DNA of 64,000 nucleotides, taken from Sva-07 sp963829585. GTDB taxonomy: Bacteria; Actinomycetota; Acidimicrobiia; Acidimicrobiales; Ilumatobacteraceae. Positions 13,398-22,964 of the stretch are shown here, one piece after another (positions within the stretch are counted from its first letter, which is position 1; each line of letters starts with the position of its first letter). The stretch is from positions 1 through 64,000 of the forward strand of contig CAWHJD010000016.1 of NCBI GenBank assembly GCA_963829585.1, in the 5' to 3' direction. The notes below the pieces were generated by a model. The model made no database searches. It saw nothing but the letters and a program-made list of their open reading frames with translations, and had not been told where the DNA came from. A program made the translations under genes and the position numbers.

Positions 13398-14109
13398 GTG
13401 GAGAACGAAATGATGGGCAACTCGGTCGGACGGCGGGACGTTCTGAAGAAGGGCGCCGTCGTGGCGGCGGCGGCGTGGACCGCTCCGATGATCGTCTCCT
13501 CGAAGGTCGGCGCATCCAGCGGAGGAACCTGCCAAGAGGTTGCCTGCTCGTACGTCTACGTGTTCAAAGTCGAGGGCAGTACGGCGTGTACACCATTCCA
13601 GACAACCCCGTGCGCAACCACGATCCAGAATTCGAGCGCACTCACGGTGGTGCAGGCATGCGTCCCCGGGGCATCAGGTGGTTACAGCGAGGGTTCCGGG
13701 GGATCGGTCACGTTGCCGCCGGGGTATGACGTCATCAACGTCATCGGTAAGAAGGGCCCAAGTGGCTGCGTCCCCGGCATCGGCGGTACGCCCACCCTCG
13801 ATGGCCAGTGTCGTCAGACCGTGTCGCTCCCCGCGGGCTACTCGCACATCTACGTCGTTGTGTGCAGTGGTACACCTCTGGCCGGAACTCCAGTCGTGGC
13901 AGACGAGAGCGCTGGAATCGCAGTCGCTGCTCACCGACGATGCCGGCAACCAGCTCACCGGGTCGGAGACCACACCGACGTCCGAGGCGACCACGACGAC
14001 CTCGACCGAGCCTCCTGCGACGACGGAAGCGACCACGACGACCTCGGAAGCCACCACGACGACCTCGTCCGCACCCTCGTTGGACGACGGGTCGAACGCG
14101 GCACCCTGA
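13398..14109 (+). CDS. Small Tat-exported protein with Thr-rich tail, one frameshift
   Basis: The GTG start is placed after AGGAG. The N-terminus has a twin-arginine signal, GRRDVLKKGAVVAAAAWT, followed by a cysteine-rich domain of about 130 residues with pairs such as CQEVAC, ACTPFQTTPC and CVPGIGG. Near 13910 the frame shifts; in the new frame the protein continues LLTDDAGNQLTGSE and ends in a tail of Thr/Glu/Ser repeats up to 14109. I do not recognise the family. Its place just after the PqqD-NTase-HprK genes makes it a candidate substrate or partner of that module, which is inference. Confidence 0.6.
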
Positions 14110-14145
14110 CCGCGGCGTCCTCGCTCGTGAACTGAGCGTTCGCCG

Positions 14146-15261
14146 GTGACCGTGACCGGCCAGCGACGAAGCCCCCCGCCGCGGGTGCTGGTCGTCGTCA
14201 CCTCGGCACAACGTCGGGGTGCGGAGATCGAGGGAACCGAACTCTCGACGCAACTCGTCGACCTGGGCCTGGATGCCCGAACGGTGGCGCTCTGCCCCGG
14301 CGATCCCACGAGCCGCCTCGACGTCGAGATACTCGGTGCGAGCACGCTCGACGTCCGCACGTTGCGTGCCCTGCGACGTTGCGCCCGGGGGGCCGATGTG
14401 GTCGTGGCATACGGCTCGAGCACCCTGAGCGCGTGCGTGCTCGCCCTGCTCGGGACCGGCGTGCCATTCGTGTACCGCAGCATCGGCGACCCCGCTCGCT
14501 GGGTGCGGGGGACATTCCATCGGATGGTCTGGGCACGCCTCTACCGGCGGGCGGACCGCGTCGTCGTGCTGTGGCCGGGCGGCGAGCGGAGCGTTCGGCA
14601 GCTGTTCGGTGTCGATGCCGAACGCGTCGAGATCATCCCGAACGCCCGCGACGCCCGATGGTTCCTTCCCGCCACCGCCGCACAGCGCACTGCGGCTCGA
14701 GAACGACTCGACGTCCCGTTGACGACAAAGGTCGCTGCGGTCATCGGTGCGCTGTCGGAGGAGAAGCAGGTGGATCGCGGAATCGACGCGATCGCCGAGC
14801 TGTCCGAGGTCGATCTGCTGGTCGCCGGTGATGGTCCGCTGCGTCGGGAGCTGGAGGAGCACGCGGAACGTGCGGCACCTGGACGGGTCCGGTTTCTCGG
14901 CAACGTCGGCGACGTGCGAACGGTTCTCCACGCGTGCGACATCCTGGTGATGACCAGCCGTACGGAGGGGATGCCCGGAGTTGTGATCGAAGCGGGCCTG
15001 TGCGGCGTCCCGACCGTCGCTCCCGCAATCGGCGCAATGGAGAGCCTGATCATCCACGCAGCGACGGGGATGATCACCGAGTCGACCTCACCAGAGACGA
15101 TCGCTCGGGCGATCGACACGCTCCTGCCGAACGCCGCTGCCTGGGGAGCGGCAGCGCGGAGGCACCTCGAAACCTCGTGTTCGTGGACGTCGGTGGCGGC
15201 GCACTGGGCCGGCTACCTCGCGAGCCTGGTCCCCGCCAGGCCGGACGATCCCAGCCGCTGA
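14146..15261 (+). CDS. GT4-type glycosyltransferase
   Basis: The 371-residue protein has the GT-B fold of GT4 enzymes: an N-terminal domain starting RVLVVVTSAQRRGAEIEG, then VEIIPNARDARWF, VAAVIGALSEEKQVDRGI, LLVAGDGPLRREL, VRFLGNVGDV and the nucleotide-binding loop SRTEGMPGVVIEAGLCGVPTV. The retaining catalytic E-x7-E pattern is present (EGMPGVVIE). It would add a sugar from a nucleotide donor to the growing lipid-linked glycan at the cytoplasmic face. GTG at 14146 starts 36 bases after the Tat-protein gene. Confidence 0.85.
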   Translation: MTVTGQRRSPPPRVLVVVTSAQRRGAEIEGTELSTQLVDLGLDARTVALCPGDPTSRLDVEILGASTLDVRTLRALRRCARGADVVVAYGSSTLSACVLALLGTGVPFVYRSIGDPARWVRGTFHRMVWARLYRRADRVVVLWPGGERSVRQLFGVDAERVEIIPNARDARWFLPATAAQRTAARERLDVPLTTKVAAVIGALSEEKQVDRGIDAIAELSEVDLLVAGDGPLRRELEEHAERAAPGRVRFLGNVGDVRTVLHACDILVMTSRTEGMPGVVIEAGLCGVPTVAPAIGAMESLIIHAATGMITESTSPETIARAIDTLLPNAAAWGAAARRHLETSCSWTSVAAHWAGYLASLVPARPDDPSR

Positions 15262-15403
15262 ACCTCGTCTCGCCGCCGAGGCTCAGGCCATCCGAGGCTC
15301 AGGTATTTCTCTTCATGTGGTGAATTTCTGCTCAAGCTTCGCAATCGAGCTGCCGATGCGCTGAGGACGGAACGTCCGGCGCACCGAAGGGGGCATTTCG
15401 AAC

Positions 15404-17594
15404 ATGAGCACGCAACTAGATCGAAGGCGCTTCCTGTCGATGAGCTTCGTCGCTGCCGGCGCAGCGTTGGTGGGGAGCACCGCCTGGTCGAGGGTGTTGG
15501 CGCAATCGACCGTCGACAGCGCACCCCGATGGTCGGATCCAGCGACCTGGGGCGGCAAGGTTCCGTCGCCGGGCGAGTGGGTGTCGCTCGATCGACCCGT
15601 AATGCTGGACGTCGACGCCCAAGTCGGCGGTCTGGCGATCCAGATCGGGGGCGCGCTCATCTTCGATCCCGACCGCAGCTGCACGCTCACCAGCACGGCG
15701 AACATCGTGGTGCTCGGTCTGCTGCAGATGCGCCCGTCTTCGGTAGCGGTCAACCACCTGATCCGCTTCACCGGCATCGACGAGTCGAAGTTCGTCGGTG
15801 GTGGCCACATGGTGCTCGACACCGACGTCGGCCTGTGGTGTCTCAATGACGGGATCGTCGACATTGCCGGTACTCCCCGCCGCGCCTGGGCTCGCACCGT
15901 GACCAGCGTCCCCGCGGGAGTATCGAGCATCACCTTGCAGGTCGACCCGGTCGGATGGCAGGTGGGCGACGAACTCGCGATCGCACCGACACTCGGCACC
16001 GACTCCTCGAATCACCACGACGCCTACGACTACGCACGGGTCACCTCGGTGTCCGGTTCCACCGTCGGGCTCTCGGCGCCGACGAAGTTCGCCCATCCTG
16101 CCGTCGACGTCGGCAACGGCGTCGTGATCGCACCAGAGGTGCTCAACCTCACCCGCAACGTCAACATCGAGGGCACTCCCGGCGGACGCGCCCACGTGAT
16201 CTTCGTCCACAGCGGAAGGCCACAACAGATGTCGTACTTCGGGACGCGCTGGGTCGGCCCCCGCCAGGCGACGGGCGAGCTGGACTTCACCGCCGGCGTG
16301 CTCGGCCGCTACGGGGTCCACTTCCACATGGTCGGCGACGCGTCGCGCGGCTCGCGCCTCGTCGGTGGGGTGGTCAGAGACGCTGGAGGCCACGCTTTCG
16401 TCGCACACGAGAGCCACGGCATCTCCTTCACCTCGTGCATCAGCCACAACACGTTCGACGACGCCTACTGGTACGACGGAATGGTCGAGCACACGTACAC
16501 CGGGACCAGACACCAACGACCTCGTGTTCCAAACGTGCGTCGCATCACGAGTGAAGTGTGACCCTGCGACACGGGGCTACCGGCTCTCGGGGTTCGCTCT
16601 CGGAGCCGGCAGCGGGAACCAAGTTCATGACTGTGTTGCCGTCGGCGTTCAGGGCAACCGTGACTCATCGGGATTCCTCTGGCCGGAGAACACCACCACG
16701 GGCGTCTGGGACTTCAAGCGGAATGTCTCCCACAACAACCGGTGCTATGGCACCTTCACCTGGCAGAACACCGGCAACCCTCACGTCGTCGAGGACTTCG
16801 TCTGCTACCACAATGGAACCGCTGGCGTCGGTCACGGCGCCTATGTGACCTCGTACCTCTACAGGAATGGCTACCTGTACAAGAACGGGTCGGCAGCGAT
16901 CGATCTCCATGCCAACTCGAACTCGATCATGGCTCAGCGCTTCGTCGGCCTCCATTGCATCGCAGGACCAGGCAGCGACTATGGCGTGCGTGTGCTGAAA
17001 CACACCCTGCAGCCGGGACGACCAACCGAGTTCGTCGCCTGCAGGTTCGAGGCGCAGCGCAAGGCGGCGATCGGAATGACCTATGACGGCACAAACGGTG
17101 CGACCACACGAGAGCTGTTCGACATCGTGCACTGCGAGAGCACCTCCCCGCTTCTGCGGCTGCGAGACGACACGCTCCCGGACTCCGTCGTTCGAGTGCA
17201 GACAACCGATGAGACGGTCGCGGCCACACCCCCGGGCACCGCAGGAACCTACCGCCCCGAATGGAATGCCATGGTTCGTCCCATCGCACCGTTCTCCGTA
17301 CAGTCCACTGTGAGCTGGGCACGAGCCATCGGCATCGCGGGAGGAAGCATCGTCGAGGAATCATCGGCTTCCTCGACAACCAGTTCGACGACAGCGGTTA
17401 CGTCGACAACTACGTCGACGCCGAGTACGACGACATCATCGACGACATCGACGACATCGACGACATCGACGACCTCACCGAGTACGACGACCACGACGAT
17501 CAACGAGTCGCCGACACTCATCAATGATGGCGCCAAAGTGACAGGCAAGGCTTCGCGTCAGAGCATTGACCCGAAACCGGGGAGAAAGAAGTAG
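15404..17594 (+). CDS. Tat-exported G8-domain/right-handed beta-helix protein, one frameshift
   Basis: About 730 residues. A Tat signal (DRRRFLSMSFVAAGAALVG) leads into a G8 domain, APRWSDPATWGGKVPSPGEW, and then PbH1-type coils including GRYGVHFHMVGDASRG, SCISHNTFDDAYWYDGM and NNRCYGTFTWQNTGNPH. G8 plus PbH1 with the H-F-H-M-V-G-D motif is the layout of CEMIP/TMEM2-like proteins, some of which degrade hyaluronan, and of bacterial relatives of unknown role. A one-base insertion near 16508 shifts the frame. The C-terminal 80 residues are a Ser/Thr repeat ending in basic residues. In this locus it could trim or bind the polysaccharide outside the cell; that is inference. Confidence 0.8.
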
Positions 17595-17667
17595 GGACGA
17601 ACACTGAACGCGGCATCCGGGTGCTCTGGTGAGTGCTCGCATCTCCGCCGCCGGCCACGAGCGACCC

Positions 17668-18843
17668 TCACCGACGATCGAGAACCGGGTACCGGACGAG
17701 CCGTGACGATTCGAGCGCACGTTCGTAGAAGCTCACCATCCGCCGAGCGACATCCTCGGCGACGAACTCGTTCACGAACCGATCATGAGCACGACGCGTG
17801 CGCTGCTCGGCGGACTTCTGATCGGCCAGGACGTCGAGGACTCCGGTGGCGAGATCGTGAGGGTCTCCAGGTCGAACGAGCGTGAACACCGGTGGATCGC
17901 CGGCAAGTTCTCGGATCGCAGGGACGGAAGATGCCACGACCGGCACTTCGAGACACATCGCCTCAATCAGGATGCTGCCCAGTCCCTCCCACCGGCTGGG
18001 AACGCACCAGACGTCAGCCGCACACATCAGGGATGAGACGTCGTCACGCTGTCCGATCATCTCGACCGCTTTGCCGAGTTCGAGCTCCTGCACGAGTCTG
18101 CGGAGGTCGGACGACACCTGGCCCTCCCTGCCCCCGATGAGGACTCGAACGTCCGGGTGGCGCTCCAAGATCAGTGGAACTGCACGTATCAGGACGTCGA
18201 GACCCTTCTGCTGCTCGTGCCGGGCAGCGGCGACGACGAGTGGGCGGTCATCCTCGACACCCAGTGCAGCCCTCACCGATCGTCGACGGCTGGACGTGCG
18301 GCGACCGAGCGCTTGCGGGTCTCGACCACGAGGTATCACCTCGATGCGGCCACGCGGCACAGCAAGGCGACGGGACATCACCGAAGCCACGTGGTCGGTG
18401 AGTGCGTGGAAGCGCACCACGAGCCGGGCTGTGGCTGCATCTGTCGACCAAGCCAGAAGGCGCTTGTCCAGACGACCCGCACCCCCACGCATCACGGACA
18501 TGCCGTGGTTGACGTTCACCAAGCTCGAAACGACAGGCACGAGGCGCGAGGCGGCGACAGGCCGGCCGACCACATCAGCGTCGATGAGCGTCGTGTGCAC
18601 CAGGTCCGGCTTCCTCTGATCGACGAGTCGCCCGAATTCCCGAGCGAGGGCCCGCCGATTGTCGGCGACGAGATTTGTGAGAGAGGCACCGCCCGACTCG
18701 ACCACTGAACGCAGATCGTCTCGGCCTGTCCATGTCACGATGTGCAGGTCCACCGATGGGACGAGGAACGGGACCATCGCCGCCAGCGACCGCTCTGCGC
18801 CGCCGCTCCCACTCATGCCGGGGATCAGATACAGGACGCGCAC
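17668..18843 (-). CDS. GT4-type glycosyltransferase
   Basis: The 391-residue protein begins MRVLYLIPGMSGSGGAERSL, the usual GT4 opening for a lipid-linked glycan acceptor. It has LVVAAARHEQQKGLDVLI, VRVLIGGREGQ, VEMIGQRDDVSSLM and SRWEGLGSILIEAMCLEVPVV, giving a complete donor-binding domain. The GTG start is preceded by TAGAGT at six bases, so it looks leaderless. An IS481 element was inserted 15 bases upstream of the start and removed the rest of the promoter region, so expression may now depend on the element. It converges on the G8 protein gene. Confidence 0.85.
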   Translation of the reverse strand: MRVLYLIPGMSGSGGAERSLAAMVPFLVPSVDLHIVTWTGRDDLRSVVESGGASLTNLVADNRRALAREFGRLVDQRKPDLVHTTLIDADVVGRPVAASRLVPVVSSLVNVNHGMSVMRGGAGRLDKRLLAWSTDAATARLVVRFHALTDHVASVMSRRLAVPRGRIEVIPRGRDPQALGRRTSSRRRSVRAALGVEDDRPLVVAAARHEQQKGLDVLIRAVPLILERHPDVRVLIGGREGQVSSDLRRLVQELELGKAVEMIGQRDDVSSLMCAADVWCVPSRWEGLGSILIEAMCLEVPVVASSVPAIRELAGDPPVFTLVRPGDPHDLATGVLDVLADQKSAEQRTRRAHDRFVNEFVAEDVARRMVSFYERALESSRLVRYPVLDRR

Positions 18844-18850
18844 GTCGTGA

Positions 18851-18858
18851 CTCTAGAT
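18851..18858 (+). repeat. Left target-site duplication of the IS481-family element
   Basis: The octamer ctctagat is found here and again at 19977-19984, immediately outside the two inverted repeats. It is identical in both copies. Confidence 0.85.
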
Positions 18859-19976
18859 CTTCCTGTCCAGAACCTGGGGTGACAGTGGTGGTCTGTGGTT
18901 CGGGGTGTCATGAGGATAGTTCGAGCAGGTCGATGGGTCGTCGGCCGGCCATGTAGTCGCCGTGGTTCCGGCGTCGGTGGTTGTAGGTGGTCAGCCAGGC
19001 GTCGGCTTCGCGTTGCAGCTGGCGAATGCTCGTGAAGCAGAGCCGGTGGAATGCTGGTCGACAGCATTCTTGGAGCATCGTTCCTTGGAAGCGTTCGACC
19101 ACCGCGTTGTGGTTCGGTGACCTGGCCGGGATCTTGATCCGCGCCACGTTTTTCGCGGCGAGCGCATCAGTGAACGCTGTTGCTTTGTACTCGGGTCCGT
19201 TGTCAGCGACGATCGCCTCGATCGGAAACCCCATCTTCGACCAGGTGGTCCAGATCCGCTCGAAGAACGCGACCGAGGCGTCTTTGTTGACTGTGCCGGC
19301 AACAAGCCACACCATCGCCCAGCGGGTGTAGGTGTCGACCGCGGTGAGTTGGTAGACCTTGCCGACACCCGTCAGGTTGCCGATGTAGAACGAGTCCACG
19401 GCAACCAGAGCGCCCGGTTTGCCGGCCCAATGGCAGAACCCGAACGGTTCGTCCTCGCGGGCGATGTCGGTCACGACGCCGGTTGTGAGCGCAGTGATCG
19501 CTGCTGCACGAGCGAGGCGCTGGTGGCGGCGGCCGAGACCGTGCGCGACGAGCAGGTTCTGCACTGTCGATTTGCTGATCTCGAAGCCTTGATCAGCAAG
19601 CCGGTCGGCGTACTGGCGACAGCCCAGCGTCGGCAGCGTGATCGCCATCGTCAACAGCATCTCGATCACATGCGTCGGTGTCGCGTTCGGCATTGCGGGT
19701 GGCCGCTTCGTCTTCGGTCGCAACGCCGCGATCCCATACTTCGCCGCAGCGTTGCGCCACTTGTAGAACGTCTTGCGGCTCATCCCGAACGTGCGGCACG
19801 TCTCGGCGACGTTGCCGGTTGTTCGGGCGTGATCCAAGGCGCGGACGCGCTGCTGGTACACAATCTGATCTGAGGTCACGGTGGTGGTCCCTTCGTGGGT
19901 CTGTAGGAGGAACCACAGGTTCCACCACCGGGCCCACCTCACGGCGGACCTGTCACCTCTACCTCTGGACAGGAAG
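18859..19976 (+). mobile_element. Complete IS481-family insertion sequence, 1118 bp
   Basis: The ends are imperfect inverted repeats of about 27 bp that begin with the same 13 bases, cttcctgtccaga, and share ggtgacag further in; by my alignment 22 of 27 positions agree. The 8-bp direct repeat ctctagat flanks it exactly. It contains a single transposase gene on the minus strand that is intact. Perfect target duplications and an unbroken reading frame mean that insertion was recent. It sits between a glycosyltransferase start and the divergent gene at 20272. Confidence 0.9.
18908..19879 (-). CDS. IS481-family transposase
   Basis: The 323-residue protein has an N-terminal helix-turn-helix (TCRTFGMSRKTFYKWRNAAAKYG) and a DDE integrase core: LVAVDSFYIG for the first Asp, AIVADNGPEYKA for the second and HNAVVERFQGT for the Glu. 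It catalyses cut-and-paste or copy-type movement of the element. GTG at 19879 is chosen as the start because GAAGGGA lies nine bases upstream; a GTG at 19942 in the same frame would add a segment of unlikely composition. All three catalytic residues are intact, so it should be active. Confidence 0.9.
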   Translation of the reverse strand: MTSDQIVYQQRVRALDHARTTGNVAETCRTFGMSRKTFYKWRNAAAKYGIAALRPKTKRPPAMPNATPTHVIEMLLTMAITLPTLGCRQYADRLADQGFEISKSTVQNLLVAHGLGRRHQRLARAAAITALTTGVVTDIAREDEPFGFCHWAGKPGALVAVDSFYIGNLTGVGKVYQLTAVDTYTRWAMVWLVAGTVNKDASVAFFERIWTTWSKMGFPIEAIVADNGPEYKATAFTDALAAKNVARIKIPARSPNHNAVVERFQGTMLQECCRPAFHRLCFTSIRQLQREADAWLTTYNHRRRNHGDYMAGRRPIDLLELSS

Positions 19977-19984
19977 CTCTAGAT
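19977..19984 (+). repeat. Right target-site duplication of the IS481-family element
   Basis: Second copy of ctctagat; see the left copy. The 287 bases from here to the next gene hold no feature that I recognise. Confidence 0.85.
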
Positions 19985-20271
19985 GACCGGTGCCAGGTGC
20001 TCGTCGAGGGCTGTACGACGAGTCTCGACATGTCGATGACGACAGAGGTAGACAGCGGGCCCCATGGAAAGGAGCCGGTACGACGTCAGCCCCGCTCGAA
20101 CGAAGGACGAAACACACCAAGATCACGCCGATGGCTCACCCATTGGTGGACCTACGAATCACCCCACGAGGCTCCATCTCCGTCACGGACCGGCGAAGTC
20201 CACCCTTACGCTGGCAGCCAGGGTCTACCACTACCCTCATGGACCGCTCGAGCGAAGGAGATGGAACGCCG

Positions 20272-21969
20272 ATGGAATCCAAAGGCCCAGGCGAGATCCA
20301 CATTTCGGACCGGATCATCGAGGTCGCACCGTCGAACCTCGACCTCGCTCATTGGTGTATCGCTCGGGGCTACGCGTACCTCGGGCTGGTCCCGCATGAT
20401 CGCCCTGAACTGTTGGAACAGCGGACGGACGGCGATCTACAGGTTCTCGCCACGATGTCGTCGATCGGCGACATTACCGCCAACAACGCCGACGTGCTGA
20501 TACTCAACCCGCCGTATCACGGGTTGGTCTGGGAACCACGCGTCGCCAACGCCCGGATCTTGGCGAGCATGGTTCGCGGGAGGGATCGACTCGACGTCGC
20601 ACTGGCCGCTGCCCTCGTGCGACGGCGCCGATCGAGACGTCTCCTTTGGGGCGGAAAGGAATTGTGGGCGGTCGACCAAACCGTCTCGCATGGTGGCAGC
20701 GCACGTCGCTACCTCTCGCCTGCAGTGGGTGTCTCCGGACTGCCCACCCTGCTCGACAATGTCGGTGTCCGCTACGCAGTCCTGCGATGGTTTGATGAGC
20801 TTCCTCACATCGAGACAGGTGAAGATCTTGACATCCTGGTCGCCGATCACGACCTGAATGCGATGATCGACGTACTCGAAGCGAGCCCCGGAACCATCCC
20901 GTGCGACGTCTACAGCGAAAGCGGACTACCGGGTGCCGACTATTACGGCATGGCGTACTACACACCGAAGGTAGCTGCAGAACTACTGCGCGGCACCGAA
21001 CGACACGAAAGCGGCTACCTCGTGCCGAAACCTCGCGAGTACTTCCGCAGCCTGGCATTCCACGCCGTCTACCACAAGGGCGAGCGTTCCGGTCTTCCGA
21101 CGAACATTGCCGGGGTAACGGTGTCGGCAAGTCCAGAGCATGATTATGCGGTCGTATTGGCGGCACTCGCTCAACACGACCAATACTCCGGGCCGATCAC
21201 GATGGAGGCACTCGACGACCATCTCGCCGCTGTCGAGTGGCAACCATCGCGAGACGCACTCAGCCGCCTCGCCGAACGAAACGACTGGTTGCGTTCGCGC
21301 CACTTCCCACCACAGAGCCGGGAGGACACTCGACACGACGATGGCGCGATGGTCACGTTCGTGCTCCGTCAGCGAGCTGGTGATGACGGTGTCGCCGCCG
21401 CAATGCGAGTTCTGGGCGAGTCCGGCTTCGAGGTTCTCGATCTTCGGCGCCTCGACCACGAGGCGCGGACGCGATGCGCTCGCGAGATGAGGGGCGGCAA
21501 CTGGGGACCGGGTCCATACGCGACGAACGGGGGGCCTCCTTTCGCGATGATCGTGGCCATCGACCGACGGCCGCAATTACCGAACCGGTCACAGCTCGAG
21601 CGCTATCCCGGACTCACCAACGCGAACATCGTCCGTGCCAAGGAGGCCATTCGCAGCGCCATCGGCGCTGGCCTCTCAAACGCCGAGTTGTACAACCCAG
21701 TCCACTCGTCAGACAACGAAGCCGATGCATGGGCGTATATCACGCTCGGCGCTCCGCACGAGGTCCAGCGGCTGGAGCGAATGGTTGCCGAACGACGACC
21801 GGAGATCATGGCACCGTCATCGCCAGCCGAGGAAGCGGGCCCAAGCGTGGTCGCGCCCAGAACGACCCCACGCCGCCTGGCCTCGCGTCTTCTCCGAATC
21901 CCTCGCCGCGCCCGGGCGTTCGCTGCGTATCGACTGGCAAAGTGGCGTCTGGCTCAACTCCCCCGTTGA
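20272..21969 (+). CDS. Multi-domain protein: Rossmann-like, nucleotidyltransferase-like and NDK-like domains
   Basis: A 565-residue protein. Residues 10-90 form a small alpha/beta unit (RIIEVAPSNLDLAHWC, GYAYLGLV, NNADVLILNPPY). Residues about 155-280 have a nucleotidyltransferase-like D-x-D signature, TGEDLDILVADHD (Asp185, Asp187). Residues 358-496 resemble nucleoside diphosphate kinase: a beta-alpha start MVTFVLRQRAGDDG...ESGFEVLDL, then FAMIVAID and finally YNPVHSSDNEADA, where His478 matches the phosphorylated His of NDK (N-x-[IV]-H-[GS]-S-D). The usual NDK Lys near the N-terminus of the domain is missing, so kinase activity is doubtful. The ATG has AAGGAG 11 bases upstream. The function is unknown; location suggests a role in activated-sugar metabolism or phosphoryl transfer to glycan. 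Confidence 0.7.
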   Translation: MESKGPGEIHISDRIIEVAPSNLDLAHWCIARGYAYLGLVPHDRPELLEQRTDGDLQVLATMSSIGDITANNADVLILNPPYHGLVWEPRVANARILASMVRGRDRLDVALAAALVRRRRSRRLLWGGKELWAVDQTVSHGGSARRYLSPAVGVSGLPTLLDNVGVRYAVLRWFDELPHIETGEDLDILVADHDLNAMIDVLEASPGTIPCDVYSESGLPGADYYGMAYYTPKVAAELLRGTERHESGYLVPKPREYFRSLAFHAVYHKGERSGLPTNIAGVTVSASPEHDYAVVLAALAQHDQYSGPITMEALDDHLAAVEWQPSRDALSRLAERNDWLRSRHFPPQSREDTRHDDGAMVTFVLRQRAGDDGVAAAMRVLGESGFEVLDLRRLDHEARTRCAREMRGGNWGPGPYATNGGPPFAMIVAIDRRPQLPNRSQLERYPGLTNANIVRAKEAIRSAIGAGLSNAELYNPVHSSDNEADAWAYITLGAPHEVQRLERMVAERRPEIMAPSSPAEEAGPSVVAPRTTPRRLASRLLRIPRRARAFAAYRLAKWRLAQLPR

Positions 21970-22052
21970 CGACCGTCGAGCGCCACCGGACCTCTCGGCT
22001 GGTCGCTGCACCACTCCAGCGCGACTCGTACAGCGTGTTCTCGTCGTCGCTC

Positions 22053-22955
22053 CTACCAGTAGAGCGTGCGCGATCGTGCGCTTTGGAACAGCCGGCCGAG
22101 ATCGAGTGCAGCACGACGGACGATCTGCCGGCGAACGACGATGTCGCTGCTCGCTGAGGGCAGCAGCCGTGCGACGGATGCCCACCGGGCCAGCACCGTC
22201 TTGCCGGAGCGACGTCGAACACCCTGATTCCGGTATCGCATGTACAGCAACACATCAGACCGTCCACGCATGAACTGCTGGCGGAACAATGCCCTCACGC
22301 CGGTCCGTTCACGGATCCACACCACGGCGTCCGGAGCGTAACCCAACGGTGCGCCCGCCAGTTGCGCTCTCCATGAGAGATCGACGTCCTCGGCGCCCGA
22401 GAGCACAAACGTCTCGTCCCAGCCGCCGAGCCCGACAAGGAACTTGCGGTCAGCAGCCATCGACCCGCCTGGGGCGAAAGGAAGGTGACTCAGCGCAACT
22501 AGGGGATGCTCCGGCACGGACTCGGTCGTCGGAGCGAGGTCGGCGCCGACGCCAGCGAGAATTGGTCCAGCGACGACCGGACACGACTTCAATGACATGA
22601 CGAGCGCCCGAAGCCAACCCTTGGTGACGCGGTCGTCGGCGTCACAGCACGCGATGAGGCTCCCACGGGCCACCGCCAGCGCAACGTTGCGCGCGAATGA
22701 TTGTCCTGGACGGCCCGACGCGTCGACCACCTGCAGATTCGGCAATCTTCGTCGGTACGCGAGTGCCACCTCCAGGGTGGCGTCGACTGATCCGTTGTCA
22801 GCAACGATCACCTCCCACGACCCAGCGAAATCCTGGGCAGCAAGTGCTTCCAGTTGAAGCCCCAGAGTCTCTGCGGCGTTGCGCGCAGCTATCAACACCG
22901 AGACAAAAGGCTGCTCTTGGCCCCGGAGCGGGGCAATTGTACGGGGGCCGGACAA
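22053..22955 (-). CDS. GT2-family glycosyltransferase
   Basis: A 300-residue GT-A enzyme. It has VSVLIAARNAAETLGLQLE, VIVADNGSVDATLE, SFARNVALAVARGSLIACCDADDRV with the D-x-D, a loop GAEDVDLSWRAQLAG and a basic C-terminal region that ends LDLGRLFQSARSRTLYW. It inverts configuration at the sugar it transfers to the lipid-linked glycan. It lies nine bases downstream of the deacetylase gene, on the same strand, and belongs to a set of four similar paralogues in this locus (23826, 24689, 29953). Confidence 0.85.
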   Translation of the reverse strand: MSGPRTIAPLRGQEQPFVSVLIAARNAAETLGLQLEALAAQDFAGSWEVIVADNGSVDATLEVALAYRRRLPNLQVVDASGRPGQSFARNVALAVARGSLIACCDADDRVTKGWLRALVMSLKSCPVVAGPILAGVGADLAPTTESVPEHPLVALSHLPFAPGGSMAADRKFLVGLGGWDETFVLSGAEDVDLSWRAQLAGAPLGYAPDAVVWIRERTGVRALFRQQFMRGRSDVLLYMRYRNQGVRRRSGKTVLARWASVARLLPSASSDIVVRRQIVRRAALDLGRLFQSARSRTLYW

Positions 22956-22964
22956 CGGTCTGGC

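Noticed and set aside
17390..17515. Asp/Ile-rich coding frame (DDIDD repeats) on the plus strand
   Set aside because: It is another frame of the Ser/Thr-rich tail of the G8 protein; the tandem DNA repeat makes every frame look like a protein.
20505..20525. NPPY motif suggesting a DNA N6-methyltransferase in the 20272 protein
   Set aside because: No other methyltransferase motif (F-x-G-x-G with target-recognition domain) is present. The paralogue at 27471 has LLPGG at the same place.
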